Source: Lentibacillus salicampi (GTDB lineage Bacteria > Bacillota > Bacilli > Bacillales > Amphibacillaceae). From it: 59,290 nucleotides of DNA. A program made the translations under genes and the position numbers. The stretch lies in NCBI RefSeq assembly GCF_004565465.1, contig NZ_SRHY01000016.1:1-59290 (forward strand), given 5' to 3'. Under the pieces are notes generated by a model. It was not told the origin of the DNA. It worked only from the letters and a program-made list of their open reading frames with translations, and did no database searches. Numbering within the stretch: the first letter of the stretch is position 1; the number at the start of each line of letters is the position of its first letter. This document shows positions 1-8,938 of this stretch, piece after piece.

Positions 1-258
1 AAATGACATAAACGTGAAGCTTATTTGGCATACCCTTTTTTAAATCATTTCCATTTTTTTACATAAAAATAGGTTGTAGTGAAATGAAGCGGGATTTTTT
101 GAAATACTTCTGTCCAAGGCTCCTAGCCCATTTTTTTCGAACCTGGTTTTGCCTTCTCAAGTCCAGCGTCGAATGCTTCTTTGGCAACATCACATATTTT
201 CTGTGAAATTATCTCACCTCTCTCGAATCCAACGTGTTACCACTGCGCCTACGCCCGT
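1..258. other. Intergenic edge with a possible coding relic
   Basis: No complete gene is visible. On the minus strand a short open stretch of about 30 codons ends at 123-125 (reading ...CDVAKEAFDAGLEKAKPG...), downstream of a GAGAGAGGTGAG sequence but without a standard start. It may be the tail of a decayed gene. The motif GGCTCCTAGCCCA (117-130) resembles TCTCCTAGCCCCA near 31550, suggesting a shared dispersed repeat. Confidence 0.3.
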
Positions 259-333
259 TTAATTCTTTTTAGAACTTACACCTATAGCAGCTATAAAGAT
301 TACTAGTAATGCAGCCACAATTGAAGGATTCAT
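259..333 (-). CDS. Putative 24-residue hydrophobic peptide
   Basis: A 24-codon frame (MNPSIVAALLVIFIAAIGVS followed by SKKN) starts with ATG 6-7 nt after AGAGAGGTGATTTG, a good ribosome-binding site. The product would be a single transmembrane segment with a basic tail. No family is recognised. The strong Shine-Dalgarno sequence and hydrophobic composition suggest it is translated. Nothing shows its role, and it could be the surviving start of a longer gene. Confidence 0.4.
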   Translation of the reverse strand: MNPSIVAALLVIFIAAIGVSSKKN

Positions 334-359
334 CAAATCACCTCTCTTATTTAAATAAA

Positions 360-740
360 TCACAGCACGTCCCGGTCACTTTGCTGAAAATTCCTTATTC
401 CTGGAGCATGATTTGAAAAAAGCTTGATTGTTTCTAAAAAGAGTTTCGTATTTCCTTTGTTAACTAATTTCACAGCAACAGAAACACCATTGTGAAATGA
501 AAATAAAGATTTCACTACATCTATTCGAATAATTTCTTCATAATGATAAACTGTTGTCTCCCTCAGTCCAAAAAGAGGAAATTTGGTATATAAAATTAAC
601 CTCTTATTGGTCGCAATCATATTGCCAAATTTATAAGTTATTCCAAAATTTTCTTTTACTTCAAAGGTGGCTGTTATTTCATCAATTATGTGTTCACAAG
701 GTGATAATAATGAGTTCCTCCATTTCTCCACAGTTCTCAC
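360..740 (-). CDS. Bacterial PH-domain (YokE-like) protein
   Basis: A 126-residue soluble protein. The central stretch MIATNKRLILYTK followed by FGLRETTVYHYEEII is the typical second and third strand region of bacterial PH-like domains (YokE/bPH groups), in which a residue pair N-K-R precedes a hydrophobic strand. Such domains are usually found alone or on membrane proteins and their ligands are mostly unknown. No signal peptide or membrane segment is seen. A LacI-type palindrome lies just upstream at 760-773, so the neighbouring regulator might control it; that is inference. Confidence 0.6.
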   Translation of the reverse strand: MRTVEKWRNSLLSPCEHIIDEITATFEVKENFGITYKFGNMIATNKRLILYTKFPLFGLRETTVYHYEEIIRIDVVKSLFSFHNGVSVAVKLVNKGNTKLFLETIKLFSNHAPGIRNFQQSDRDVL

Positions 741-759
741 TCCTTAATCCAAAATGTTT

Positions 760-773
760 TTAAAGCGCTTGAA
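760..773. promoter_or_regulatory. Candidate LacI-family operator
   Basis: TTAAAGCGCTTGAA contains the perfect palindrome AAGCGCTT, the usual core of LacI/CcpA-type operators. It lies 20 bp upstream of the PH-domain gene and 50 bp past the end of the LacI-family gene. Binding is inferred from the motif only. Confidence 0.4.
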
Positions 774-823
774 TTAAGCTTAATTTATGAAAACATTATC
801 AGGTCAAGGAGTTTAATCTTAAT

Positions 824-1789
824 TTAAGCTAGGGTAGAGACAGTACGACGTTTTACTAACTTAAAAGGAATTTTAATTTGCTCATTAGAATCGGTATAGA
901 ACAACATAAACGCCTGTTCCCCAATTTCTTTTATGTTTGAATCCAAAGTTGTCAGTCCTAGGGCTTCTGACATAGGGTTATTATCAAATCCCATAATGGA
1001 TAGTTCTTCAGGCACTTTTAATCCATTCATTTCAGCTTGGGATATCATACCAGCAGCCACTTCATCACCATTTGTTAAAATTGCCGTTGGAATACTTTTC
1101 AGATCTCGCAATTTGTTAATTATTCTTTTTCCATCATTCATTGTGTAACAATCTGTGAACATCCAAGAGTACTGTATTGGCTGATCAATTTTTGTAAGAG
1201 CTGCTTTAAACGCAGCATAACGCATTTTACTGCTTAGACTATACTTTCTTCCAGTGCAATAGCCGATCTTTTGATGACCCTCTTCAATAAGATAATTTAT
1301 ACCAGTAAGAAATGCATCGTAATGGTCTGTATAAGCACAAGGTAGTTTTTCAAATCGTTCACAGGCTACAATAGGGCCATATTCAGTATACGGAATAATT
1401 GTATCCCAGTCATTGGAACGAGAGCAGATTATTAAACCATCCAGGTGCTTTCCCTTTAGCATATCGAGGTATTTCAATTCTTCCTCTTTGTCATAACTTG
1501 TAGGACAACATAGAACCGAATAGTTATGCATAAATGCGTTTTTCATAACCCCTCCCACCATTGCCTGAAAGTAGGGATGATCGATATAAGGAATGATAAC
1601 TCCAACCGTAAGCGTTTTTCCTTTAACAAGATGGATGGCATTTAGATTTTGGTGAAATTTTAATTCCTCAATTACTTGTTCCACCTTATTTCTTTTTTCA
1701 TCACCCACATATGGATGGTTATTCAAAACCCTTGAAACCGTTGAAACAGACACCCCGGCTAATCTTGCAATATCTTTTATATTAGCCAT
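824..1789 (-). CDS. LacI-family transcriptional regulator
   Basis: 321 residues, the usual LacI/GalR length. Residues 2-50 form the helix-turn-helix and hinge region (IKDIARLAGVSVSTVSRVLN), followed by a periplasmic-binding-like effector domain (TVGVIIPYIDHPYFQAMVGG; later GLIICSRSNDW and IMGFDNNPMSE). ATG follows GGGAGAATAAAA. The sensed sugar cannot be deduced. It lies downstream of the MDR reductase on the same strand with a 109-bp gap, and a TTCCTTATTAAGGAA palindrome (1853-1867) sits in that gap, a possible self-operator. Confidence 0.88.
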   Translation of the reverse strand: MANIKDIARLAGVSVSTVSRVLNNHPYVGDEKRNKVEQVIEELKFHQNLNAIHLVKGKTLTVGVIIPYIDHPYFQAMVGGVMKNAFMHNYSVLCCPTSYDKEEELKYLDMLKGKHLDGLIICSRSNDWDTIIPYTEYGPIVACERFEKLPCAYTDHYDAFLTGINYLIEEGHQKIGYCTGRKYSLSSKMRYAAFKAALTKIDQPIQYSWMFTDCYTMNDGKRIINKLRDLKSIPTAILTNGDEVAAGMISQAEMNGLKVPEELSIMGFDNNPMSEALGLTTLDSNIKEIGEQAFMLFYTDSNEQIKIPFKLVKRRTVSTLA

Positions 1790-1898
1790 TTTTATTCTCC
1801 CGTTTGGTTACATTATTTAAAAGACGACCTTTTTACATATTACTATATGCTATTCCTTATTAAGGAAAAGCGTCCTTTAACGAAATAAACAATCTCTA

Positions 1899-2888
1899 TC
1901 AATTCGTTAAAATCACCTTGCCTTGATTTCCTTCCGAGGTTTCAACAATCCGAACAGCTTCCCGTATTTCCGTTAAGCTGTAATATGATTCAGGTCTCAT
2001 AAGCCCTAACTTTTTGTCTTGGATCAATGTTATTAAGTGGTTAAATGTCTTCTGCCAAGCATCTATTGAGACTTTTTTATTCCAATGCCGTAAATGAAAT
2101 AACTTTGCATTTACTTTTGCTTCATTTGTAATTCTCGCCCAGTCTACTTGGATTCCTGATAAAAGACCTAAGGTTAAAAAAGTACCTTCAGGATGGACGC
2201 AAAATGCTAAGTCGTTACCATCTGGGCCTCCAATTGAATCAATAGCTGCATTGGCACCAATCCCCTCAGTTAAATCCATAACTGTTTCGTGCAATGGATC
2301 GATAGAGGTATTAATCACACAAGAAGCCCCAAGTCTTTCTAGATCCTTTGAATAATTATCATTCCTGGTTATCGCAATTAATCGGAAGCCTAGCACTTTA
2401 GATAATTGGGCAAATAAATACCCGATAGATGAGCCACAGGCGTTGACTAAGAGTATATCATTTGGTCTTAAACCTAACTCTTGGGTACAGATGACCCAAG
2501 CTGTGATTGGATTTATGTACATTTGTGCAGCTGTAAAGTCATCGATAGAATCTGGAATTGTCACTGTGTATTCTGCTGATGTTTTAACGAATTCCTGCCA
2601 AGTCCCCTCTCCCCTTAAGGGTAAAACACGCTTACCGACGTGACTTTGAGATACTGAGGAACCTACGTCTTCAACAATTCCAACTCCCTCATAGCCCGGA
2701 ATATTTGGTAAAGAAATTCTGTGAGAGTAAGCACCTCTTATCGGTATTAAATCAGATGGGTTGATTGGTCTGGCTACCATCCGTACAAGTACCTCGTTTT
2801 CCTTTGGAGGTTGAATGTCTTTATATTCAACTTTAAGTACTTCTTGGGGGTTGCCAAATTCAGTGAATTCGAGACATTTAGCTTTCAA
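1899..2888 (-). CDS. Zinc-less MDR-family reductase (quinone/enoyl reductase-like)
   Basis: A 329-residue medium-chain dehydrogenase/reductase. The N-terminal GroES-like half includes NPSDLIPIRGAY and PGYEGVGIVEDVG. The Rossmann half starts at NACGSSIGYLFAQLSKVLG. The cysteine/histidine ligands of catalytic and structural zinc are absent, which places it with quinone oxidoreductases and trans-2-enoyl reductases of the MECR type. I place the start at TTG 2888, because AAGGAGAGG lies 5 nt upstream; the longer frame to 2909 would contain this site. It may be co-transcribed with the LacI gene. Confidence 0.8.
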   Translation of the reverse strand: MKAKCLEFTEFGNPQEVLKVEYKDIQPPKENEVLVRMVARPINPSDLIPIRGAYSHRISLPNIPGYEGVGIVEDVGSSVSQSHVGKRVLPLRGEGTWQEFVKTSAEYTVTIPDSIDDFTAAQMYINPITAWVICTQELGLRPNDILLVNACGSSIGYLFAQLSKVLGFRLIAITRNDNYSKDLERLGASCVINTSIDPLHETVMDLTEGIGANAAIDSIGGPDGNDLAFCVHPEGTFLTLGLLSGIQVDWARITNEAKVNAKLFHLRHWNKKVSIDAWQKTFNHLITLIQDKKLGLMRPESYYSLTEIREAVRIVETSEGNQGKVILTN

Positions 2889-2994
2889 GGAACCCTCTCC
2901 TTCAGTCATGAAACAGTTCTATGTTCTTAAACAATCTGGCTCTATTGCGGCACATATTTATTCGGTTATCGCGCCCGTTGTGGCAAGACCACAT

Positions 2995-3018
2995 AAAAAC
3001 AAGCAGCTCTCTGCTGCT
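2995..3018 (-). terminator. Rho-independent terminator
   Basis: On the minus strand AGCAGC-AGAGA-GCTGCT is followed by TGTTTTT. It would stop transcription entering from the decayed Rpn gene before the MDR gene. Confidence 0.6.
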
Positions 3019-3041
3019 CAAAATTCTCTTAGAATATTGAC

Positions 3042-3300
3042 CTATTGATTATTAAATTTCTCAATTTCCTCTTCCGATAATCCTTTCAATTTTGCAACCT
3101 TCGTTATGCTCATTCCGTCTGCTAATAATTTGATTGTCACCTCTTCTTCCCCTTCTAGTTTTACCCAACATCGAAAGTTCATCCAACAGCGCCTTTTGAC
3201 GTATTTCATATAATCAACGCATTTCTTTGTCCTGGCTTAAAAATTCAACGTGATTATAACTTTTTTCAACTCTGGCGTCTCCAACGCCAGTTCTTCCCTT
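3042..3300 (-). pseudogene. Rpn-family nuclease/transposase remnant (C-terminus)
   Basis: Three minus-strand frames joined by frameshifts read ETPELKKVI..LNFLSQDKEM, then LYEIRQKALLDELSML, then EGEEEVTIKLLADGMSITKV and AKLKGLSEEEIEKFNNQ-stop. This is the characteristic tail of Rpn (PD-(D/E)XK, YhgA-like) recombination-promoting nucleases/putative transposases. An in-frame stop and at least two frameshifts show that it is dead, and the catalytic N-terminal part is missing. Confidence 0.6.
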
Positions 3301-3384
3301 TCATTTTGTTGTTGTCAAAGAAGTTTTGAATTAAAAGCAGTAAGAAAAAAACAGTGCCAATTAAAAAACCACCTTTTGTTTTTG

Positions 3385-3648
3385 ATTTTTGTATTTGATA
3401 TTGTGTTTCTTATATTGGTCGTGGTTCTGTGTGTTTCGGCATGCGCCCCGTCGGATTCGGATGGAAATACAGAAGAACAAAGCGCGGATACCATATATCC
3501 TAATGTCAGAGAAAAGCGCACTGGATTGAGTAATACGAAAAGTTTATTGCTAACCCCCATCAATTACCCTGTAATTTTTGTGGGAGACAACTATATTGGG
3601 GTAGCCGTGATTAGAAAAAGAATTGATAGATACATTAAACGAATTTAA
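3385..3648 (+). pseudogene. Degenerate lipoprotein gene
   Basis: A plus-strand frame reads a long hydrophobic stretch (FLILVVVLCVSAC) ending in a VSAC lipobox, then an acidic linker (APSDSDGNTEEQSAD) and a short C-terminal part with VGDNYIGVAV. The last part recalls YhcN/YlaJ-type sporulation lipoproteins, but the match is thin. No clear start with ribosome-binding site was found, and the frame breaks after 3648 while coding-like sequence continues (EFNAEEIDGDMILV). I regard it as a relic. Confidence 0.3.
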
Positions 3649-3690
3649 TGCGGAAGAAATAGACGGTGACATGATATTAGTATAAAAGCA

Positions 3691-3810
3691 CTAACGAATA
3701 AAATCGATTGTAATAGTATAAGAAATATCGGTGTTTAAAAAAAGGATACCTAGTATTAAAATTGTTAGTGACATTCCCCACTTTGGTGCTTCTTCGCTTG
3801 GATTATTCAT
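3691..3810 (-). CDS. Putative 39-residue membrane peptide
   Basis: ATG at 3810 follows AAGAGGTTTCACTAA. The peptide begins MNNPSEEAPKWG, then has one hydrophobic helix (MSLTILILGILFL) and a short tail ending DFIR. It lies 80 bp downstream of the 168-residue membrane protein on the same strand. No family is recognised. The amphipathic start and ribosome-binding site favour a real small gene, but length alone makes this uncertain. Confidence 0.4.
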   Translation of the reverse strand: MNNPSEEAPKWGMSLTILILGILFLNTDISYTITIDFIR

Positions 3811-3890
3811 TTAGTGAAACCTCTTCCCCAATTCAAGTTATTCCATTTCACAATATGGCCCGAGAAATGAATACGTGTTTCGAAAGCACT

Positions 3891-4397
3891 CTATTCTTGT
3901 ATTACCAGATCACCATCTATAATTCGTAAAACTAATTTTGAATTAATTTCTTTGTGATTTAGTGTCGTATAGTAAAGCCATAATTTCAAATGATCTTTAT
4001 TATGATAATCGTCATATACAGTGAATTTAATCACATGATCAGATTTTTTCCAATCATAAATTTCCGCAGGGGATTCACTGCCGGCATGCCTAGGAACTAT
4101 ATCTTTGTCGTTTTTATTTACAAGATCAAAGGTAATGTAATTTCTTTCTGGTCCAAGTGAAAAATTATCAATCATGAATATAGGTAAAAAGCTTTCGTCT
4201 CTTTCCCTTTTCTGAACTAAGTACATTTCCTTATTTAATTTCACAGATTGCTCACTAACCTTCGCTGATTTGTAACTAATAATAATAGAAATTAATAATA
4301 AAAATGGAGATACTACACTAGCTATAATCGTTAGAATATCAAAAAAATCCTTATCCCCAAGTGTACTAAAAATTTCTAGCCAATCCTTCTTTGTCAC
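3891..4397 (-). CDS. Hypothetical single-pass membrane protein
   Basis: 168 residues. Residues 20-42 (ILTIIASVVSPFLLLISIII) form one transmembrane helix, followed by a short coiled-coil-like segment (SAKVSEQSVKLNKEMYLVQKR) and a soluble domain with beta-strand patterning ending VLRIIDGDLVIQE. This layout resembles many small membrane-anchored proteins of accessory regions in Bacilli. I do not recognise the soluble domain. ATG follows GGGGGAGTACTGTG. The region is AT-rich and surrounded by relics, so horizontal origin is plausible. Confidence 0.55.
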   Translation of the reverse strand: MTKKDWLEIFSTLGDKDFFDILTIIASVVSPFLLLISIIISYKSAKVSEQSVKLNKEMYLVQKRERDESFLPIFMIDNFSLGPERNYITFDLVNKNDKDIVPRHAGSESPAEIYDWKKSDHVIKFTVYDDYHNKDHLKLWLYYTTLNHKEINSKLVLRIIDGDLVIQE

Positions 4398-4876
4398 AGT
4401 ACTCCCCCTATATTAAAAATCACAACTCACTAAATAATTCTTCACCTTTATTCCATTAAATGGCCCGTTTGAGGAAAATCATTATTATCAGTCAACACGC
4501 GTGCTTGGGTCAAGAATGCGTATTTTTTCTTCAATACGTTCCAGCAATTGTAACTTATATTCATATTATATTTGACTTTTCCGTATTTCATCTGAAGTGA
4601 TGTATTTCCCTTCTTCTATATCCTTTTTTGCTTGCAGTATAACTTTGGATATTTTTCAACATCTTCTGCTACAGTTGTCTCAGTTTCATTTTAATCATCT
4701 GCTTTAAATTCAAACAACTGATTTTTTGTTGTATACTAACCTCAAGTATACCAGCTATTTGCGCATCAATTTTTTTCGTCTTTATACGTCTCCTGTGTCC
4801 ATTTTACCATGATTGGTATGATTTCAAAACTTATATCAAGGAAGAAGGAAGATTGCCTTTGAAGGGGGAAATGCTG
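4398..4876. other. Gap with unrecognisable coding scars
   Basis: Minus-strand fragments in different frames read coding-like peptides such as KKDIEEGKYITSDEIRKSQI and LLERIEEKIRILDPSTRV. Each is short and ends at stops. These look like eroded genes, perhaps an antitoxin-like protein, but none can be named. No RNA gene or clear terminator was seen. Confidence 0.35.
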
Positions 4877-5737
4877 GTGGCAAGCGAAAAAATCCGTTTT
4901 ATCAAAAATACGTTTCCTGAGCTAAAAATTGAAAGTGTTAATATGAACTCTCAAGGATGGGACAACAACATTCTGATTATAAATGATGCCATTGTTTTCC
5001 GCTTCCCCAAAAATAAAGCTATTGCAGACAGGGTGAAATCTGAGGCGGTATTATTACGGCAATTGCGTCAACAGAAACCAATGCTGCAGATCCCTGACTA
5101 TAGGCTATTATCCGACGGAAATGACGATATCACATGTGTGTATTATGATTATATCACAGGCGCATCATTTAAAGACGGGCCGGCTAGTGACCACAATGCA
5201 GCATTGCTAGGTGATTTTTTAACCAAATTGCATCATTTGGATCCTGATCACTCGCAGCTTGAAACATACCATACATATGGATACTGGCATGAATTATATG
5301 AATCCGTCGTAAAAGAGGTCTTTCCATATTTGGGTAGCTCTGAGCAATGTAAAATATCAGATGTTTTCTCGCACTTTTTGAATGACATCCCTTCACTGAC
5401 ATTTCCGCAGACCATTATACACGGGGACCTGACGACATCAAATATCCTTTGCGATAACGGGAAAGTCAATGGTATTATCGATTTCACCGATGCACAGATT
5501 GGCGATCCGGCGTTTGATTTTGCTGGTTTTTACTGGCATTTTGGGCCTGATTTTACGAAGAAAGTGTTGTACTTCTATGATGGAATCGAGTCTAAGGATG
5601 CGATCTACCACCGGGCTAAAGCCTTCTATGGCGCGCAGCCGGCCTTTCATGAATGGCTACATGCGGTGCGGAACGAGAGCGGAGCTGACTGGAACGCTGC
5701 TCTATCAAGATTTACAAAGCTCATGTCATATAATTAG
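4877..5737 (+). CDS. Aminoglycoside phosphotransferase (APH)-fold kinase
   Basis: About 286 residues. The kinase-like fold is shown by VFRFPKNK (ATP-site lysine region), the catalytic loop IIHGDLTTSNIL, and the metal-binding IIDFTDAQIGDPAFDFAG. It would transfer phosphate from ATP to a small hydroxylated substrate; the substrate is unknown, and resistance function should not be assumed. I favour GTG at 4877, 8 nt after GGGGG; ATG 4871 and TTG 4853 are alternatives. A second APH paralogue lies at 9645-10511. Confidence 0.75.
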   Translation: MASEKIRFIKNTFPELKIESVNMNSQGWDNNILIINDAIVFRFPKNKAIADRVKSEAVLLRQLRQQKPMLQIPDYRLLSDGNDDITCVYYDYITGASFKDGPASDHNAALLGDFLTKLHHLDPDHSQLETYHTYGYWHELYESVVKEVFPYLGSSEQCKISDVFSHFLNDIPSLTFPQTIIHGDLTTSNILCDNGKVNGIIDFTDAQIGDPAFDFAGFYWHFGPDFTKKVLYFYDGIESKDAIYHRAKAFYGAQPAFHEWLHAVRNESGADWNAALSRFTKLMSYN

Positions 5738-5786
5738 TGCAGATTGTTACGCTTCCGACTGGAAATTAGGTGATTACGCCAGGCAC

Positions 5787-6448
5787 CTAATCTATTCCCT
5801 CATCCTCCAAAACCCTCCCCAATTTTTTCACATCCACCACAAGGTTTTTGACCACTTCATGTGCTCTGGATCCGGTATTGGCAATTCTGCCTTCAGGTGC
5901 TTTCCGGGCGTAAGCTGCAAAATCTTATCCTCAGGGATGCCGATCATTTTAACCGTTTCCCGCTGAAATGCAATTTCAAAGGTGGCAGGACATATTTATC
6001 AATCTGATAACCGCTTCTTTGCAGCAAATGATAGCGCCCCAGCGTATCATGCAGCCAGTGCCAGTAATTGGTGTGCCTGGCCCAGGCCAGGACGCCCAGG
6101 TTTCCATAATAAACGCCGGGCGAGGGGGTTTTATTAGCTGCGGTCTTTAAAATATCGCCAAAAGAGGCGAAAGACCATGTCTTGCAGGCACGTTTGATCA
6201 GGTGTCAATGCCTTCCCCCTTGTCACATCCATATACTTCCGTTTTTAACCTTTACAACATAGGACTTGCCAAACGTGCGGTCCTTTCCAAACTGTGGTGG
6301 GTGGACCCAATCAACCCATTCCGGAGGGTCCCCTTTCGAAGGCGTAAATCTTATGGCTTCATTTGTATAAAATTCCTTATAAACATCTTTTATTTTCCGG
6401 AGTATTTTGATTGATCCAATCTTTCGTATGAATATATAAATCTGTCAT
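5787..6448 (-). pseudogene. Glycosyltransferase family 61 (DUF563) pseudogene
   Basis: Starting at ATG 6448 behind AAAAGGAGATAGACAGGT, the minus strand reads MTDLYIHTKDWINQNT, then after a frameshift EAIRFTPSKGDPPEWVDWVH, then GVYYGNLGVLAWARHTNYWH and WLHDTLGRYHLLQRSG, then FQRETVKMIGIPEDKILQLT. The NYWHWLHDTLGRYHLL segment is the hallmark of GT61 capsule/glycan transferases. Several frameshifts and stops interrupt it, and the C-terminal part ends EDEGID-stop in another frame. It lies between an APH gene and capF and probably belonged to a surface polysaccharide locus. Confidence 0.65.
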
Positions 6449-6608
6449 ACCTGTCTATCTCCTTTTCATTTAACAGTATCGCCTATGCCCTGTTTTTGCA
6501 CGTATATTCGAGTAACCCATAATATGTAGAAGAATCCTCTTAGTGTTGAACGATTGCCTGACAAGACAATCATACCTAAAGGATACAAACGGAAGGGAGG
6601 GACCTGAC

Positions 6609-7733
6609 ATGAACGTATTAGTAACTGGTGCAGGCGGATTTATCGGCAAAAACTTGATTGAACGATTAAATAGAGAAGAAGATGTCAGTGTCAGCCAATA
6701 CCATCACGGTGACGACTTGTCACTTCTATATGAGCATTTAACCGATACGGATGTTATCTATCATCTGGCAGGGGTGAACAGACCGCAAAACAATGAGGAA
6801 TTTGCGAGCGTCAATAGAGGGCTTACTGAAACGATCATCACCTATTTAAAAGAGCACCATAAAACGCCGAAAATCGTTTTTTCGTCCTCCACTCAAGCAG
6901 AACGTGATACACCATATGGGTCAAGTAAAAAAGCCGCCGAGGAGGTATTGAAAAATTATAGTTTGAAGACCGGTGCAGACGTAACCATTTATCGGCTGCC
7001 AGGTGTCTTTGGTAAGTGGTCCAGACCGCATTATAATTCGGTTGTTGCAACTTTTTGTCATGAACTGGCTCACGGACGGGACATCGACATTCATGATGTG
7101 AACCAACCGCTTGAGCTGGTCTATATTGACGATGTTGTTGACAGTTTTACCGATTGTCTTGACCAACATAAGACAGATGAAACACTCTATTATCCTATCA
7201 ATCAATCCTTTCATACAACAGTAGGGGAACTGGCTAAAAAGCTTTACGAAATAAGAGACATACGAACATCATTGATCATACCTAACTTATCCGATAAATT
7301 AACCAAGTGTTTATATACGACCTATTTATCCTATTTAGACCCGGACAATTTTTCATATAATTTGCCTGCACATCAAGATGAAAGGGGTAGCCTGGTTGAA
7401 TTAGTCAAATCACGTCATGCCGGTCAGATTTTCATGTCAACATCACGCCAAGGAGTTATCAGGGGGAATCATTACCATCATACAAAAGTAGAAAAGTTTT
7501 GTGTCATCAAGGGAGCGGCAGACATTCACTTGAGAAAGATCGGTTCTGATGAAGTGATCACTTACACCATCTCAGACCAAAACATTGAAATCGTCGATAT
7601 CCCGCCAGGCTATACCCATTCGATTGAAAATATAACGGATCACGAAATAACCGTTTTGTTTTGGGCCAATGAACTCTTTGATCCGGATAATCCGGATACC
7701 ATTCGATTGCGTGTCAAGCCGGACGAACGGTAA
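6609..7733 (+). CDS. capF: CapF, UDP-FucNAc pathway bifunctional reductase
   Basis: 374 residues with two domains. Residues 1-245 are an NAD(P)-binding SDR domain (GAGGFIGKNLIERL; later YGSSKKAAEEVL). Residues 255-374 are a cupin with metal-ligand histidines (GNHYHHTKVEKF and PPGYTHSIEN). This fusion is specific to CapF/WbjC, which epimerises and reduces the 4-keto sugar made by CapE on the way to UDP-N-acetyl-L-fucosamine for capsule or wall glycans. I start at ATG 6609 after GGAGGGACCTGAC, not at the upstream 6543. Partner capE faces it convergently; no capG is in the window. Confidence 0.85.
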   Translation: MNVLVTGAGGFIGKNLIERLNREEDVSVSQYHHGDDLSLLYEHLTDTDVIYHLAGVNRPQNNEEFASVNRGLTETIITYLKEHHKTPKIVFSSSTQAERDTPYGSSKKAAEEVLKNYSLKTGADVTIYRLPGVFGKWSRPHYNSVVATFCHELAHGRDIDIHDVNQPLELVYIDDVVDSFTDCLDQHKTDETLYYPINQSFHTTVGELAKKLYEIRDIRTSLIIPNLSDKLTKCLYTTYLSYLDPDNFSYNLPAHQDERGSLVELVKSRHAGQIFMSTSRQGVIRGNHYHHTKVEKFCVIKGAADIHLRKIGSDEVITYTISDQNIEIVDIPPGYTHSIENITDHEITVLFWANELFDPDNPDTIRLRVKPDER

Positions 7734-7770
7734 GAATGAGAACTGTGTATATAAACGCGAAAAACATACA

Positions 7771-7811
7771 AAAAATCCCTTATCACAATAACAGTGGTAA
7801 GGGATTTTTTG
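7771..7811 (+). terminator. Terminator after capF
   Basis: AAAAATCCCTTAyCA is mirrored by TGGTAAGGGATTTTTT with a short loop. The A and T runs on both sides make it usable from either strand. Confidence 0.75.
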
Positions 7812-7812
7812 T

Positions 7813-7888
7813 GGGGCGTCACCTCCTGCCTTTGTGACCTGCATCATGCAGGCCCGAACAGGATCGGGCATTTACCTGGAGGCGACCC
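7813..7888. repeat. Structured intergenic repeat, copy a
   Basis: An outer stem (GGCGTCACCTCC with GGAGGCGACC) encloses two hairpins, CCTGCATCATGCAGG and GCCCGA-ACAGGA-TCGGGC. Its core (GCCTTTGTGACCTGCATC, then TGCA-GCCC and ATCGG) recurs at 34055 and partly at 14291 and 32126. It lies between the convergent ends of capF and capE. Confidence 0.6.
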
Positions 7889-7912
7889 TTGCTGATACTC
7901 TTTGGATTCACC

Positions 7913-8938
7913 TTATATTCTTGAAGTTGGAGGCTTATTCTTAGTTTCATGCGGGATGAAATTTGCTACCGTCAAAATTGCTTCAATTTCGTTGGCTGAC
8001 ATTAATTCATCATTGGATTGATACTGTTCGAAGGTGACCTTTGGTAAATTCTCGTACCTTTCCTTGATCTCCCCCGATGCATTGACAGGTAGAATCACAT
8101 AGTAGTTTTCATCAAACTTATACGTGTTTCGGGATTCGGCATTTGATACTAATACTTCGTGGAGTTTTTCGCCTGGCCGAATCCCTATCTCATTCATGAC
8201 AATTTCTTTTGCAGCAAAGTGTCGTTCCAGAACGTCAATTAAATCGACAATCCGGCATGCTTTCATTTTCATGACAAATATCTCGCCGCCAATCGCCTTT
8301 TCAGACGCGTGTAACAGCAAATCAATCGCTTGCGAAACCGTCAGGAAGAAGCGTGTCATTTCCTTAGATGTAAGCGGAACTGTATGATGGGTTTCAATTT
8401 GTTCTTTAAAAAACGGGATGACACTGCCATTTGTTCCAATCACATTACCGCCGCGGATACAGACAAAACGTGTATGATTGCTTAATTGATTCGCCTGGAT
8501 GATGAGTTTTTCACCGATTGCTTTGGTCAGTCCATAAAAATTAATAGGTTCAACAGCTTTATCTGTTGAAACATCAATGACTTTTTTTACGTTTTGATTT
8601 AAACTTGCTTTGATAATATTTTCCGTACCATTTACATTGGTTTTTAACGCTTCCGAAGGCTGGTCTTCACATATCGGTACATGTTTGAGCGCCGACAGAT
8701 GGAATATATAGTCGACATTTTTTGCCGCTTCATTCACTGCTTCATAATCTCTTACATCACCAATGACAAATTTTAAATATGGGTTATCCGAAAATGTCCG
8801 TTTCATTTTCACCTGAGCAAATTCATTACGCGAAAAGACCCTTATTTCCTTTGGTTGAAATGAAAGCAGCTTACCGACGAGTTCATGTCCCCATGAACCT
8901 GTCCCCCCGGTTACCAGTATTATTGTATTTCGAAACAC
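7913..8938 (-). CDS. capE: CapE, UDP-GlcNAc 4,6-dehydratase/5-epimerase
   Basis: 341-residue extended SDR. The nucleotide site is TGGTGSWGHELVGKLL, followed by GDVRDY, the active-site region STDKAVEPINFYGLTKAIGE and the C-terminal RPGEKLHEVLV. This matches CapE/FnlA/WbjB enzymes, which begin UDP-FucNAc synthesis from UDP-GlcNAc; PseB-like dehydratases are the main alternative, but the adjacent capF favours CapE. The two genes of one pathway are on opposite strands and converge, unlike the usual capE-capF-capG operon, so the locus has been rearranged. Confidence 0.8.
   Translation of the reverse strand: MFRNTIILVTGGTGSWGHELVGKLLSFQPKEIRVFSRNEFAQVKMKRTFSDNPYLKFVIGDVRDYEAVNEAAKNVDYIFHLSALKHVPICEDQPSEALKTNVNGTENIIKASLNQNVKKVIDVSTDKAVEPINFYGLTKAIGEKLIIQANQLSNHTRFVCIRGGNVIGTNGSVIPFFKEQIETHHTVPLTSKEMTRFFLTVSQAIDLLLHASEKAIGGEIFVMKMKACRIVDLIDVLERHFAAKEIVMNEIGIRPGEKLHEVLVSNAESRNTYKFDENYYVILPVNASGEIKERYENLPKVTFEQYQSNDELMSANEIEAILTVANFIPHETKNKPPTSRI

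Noticed and set aside
5768..5798. Hairpin ATTAGGTG/CACCTAAT as terminator of the first APH gene
   Set aside because: The stem is real but no T-run follows on the plus strand, and it overlaps the end of the GT61 pseudogene; too weak to call.
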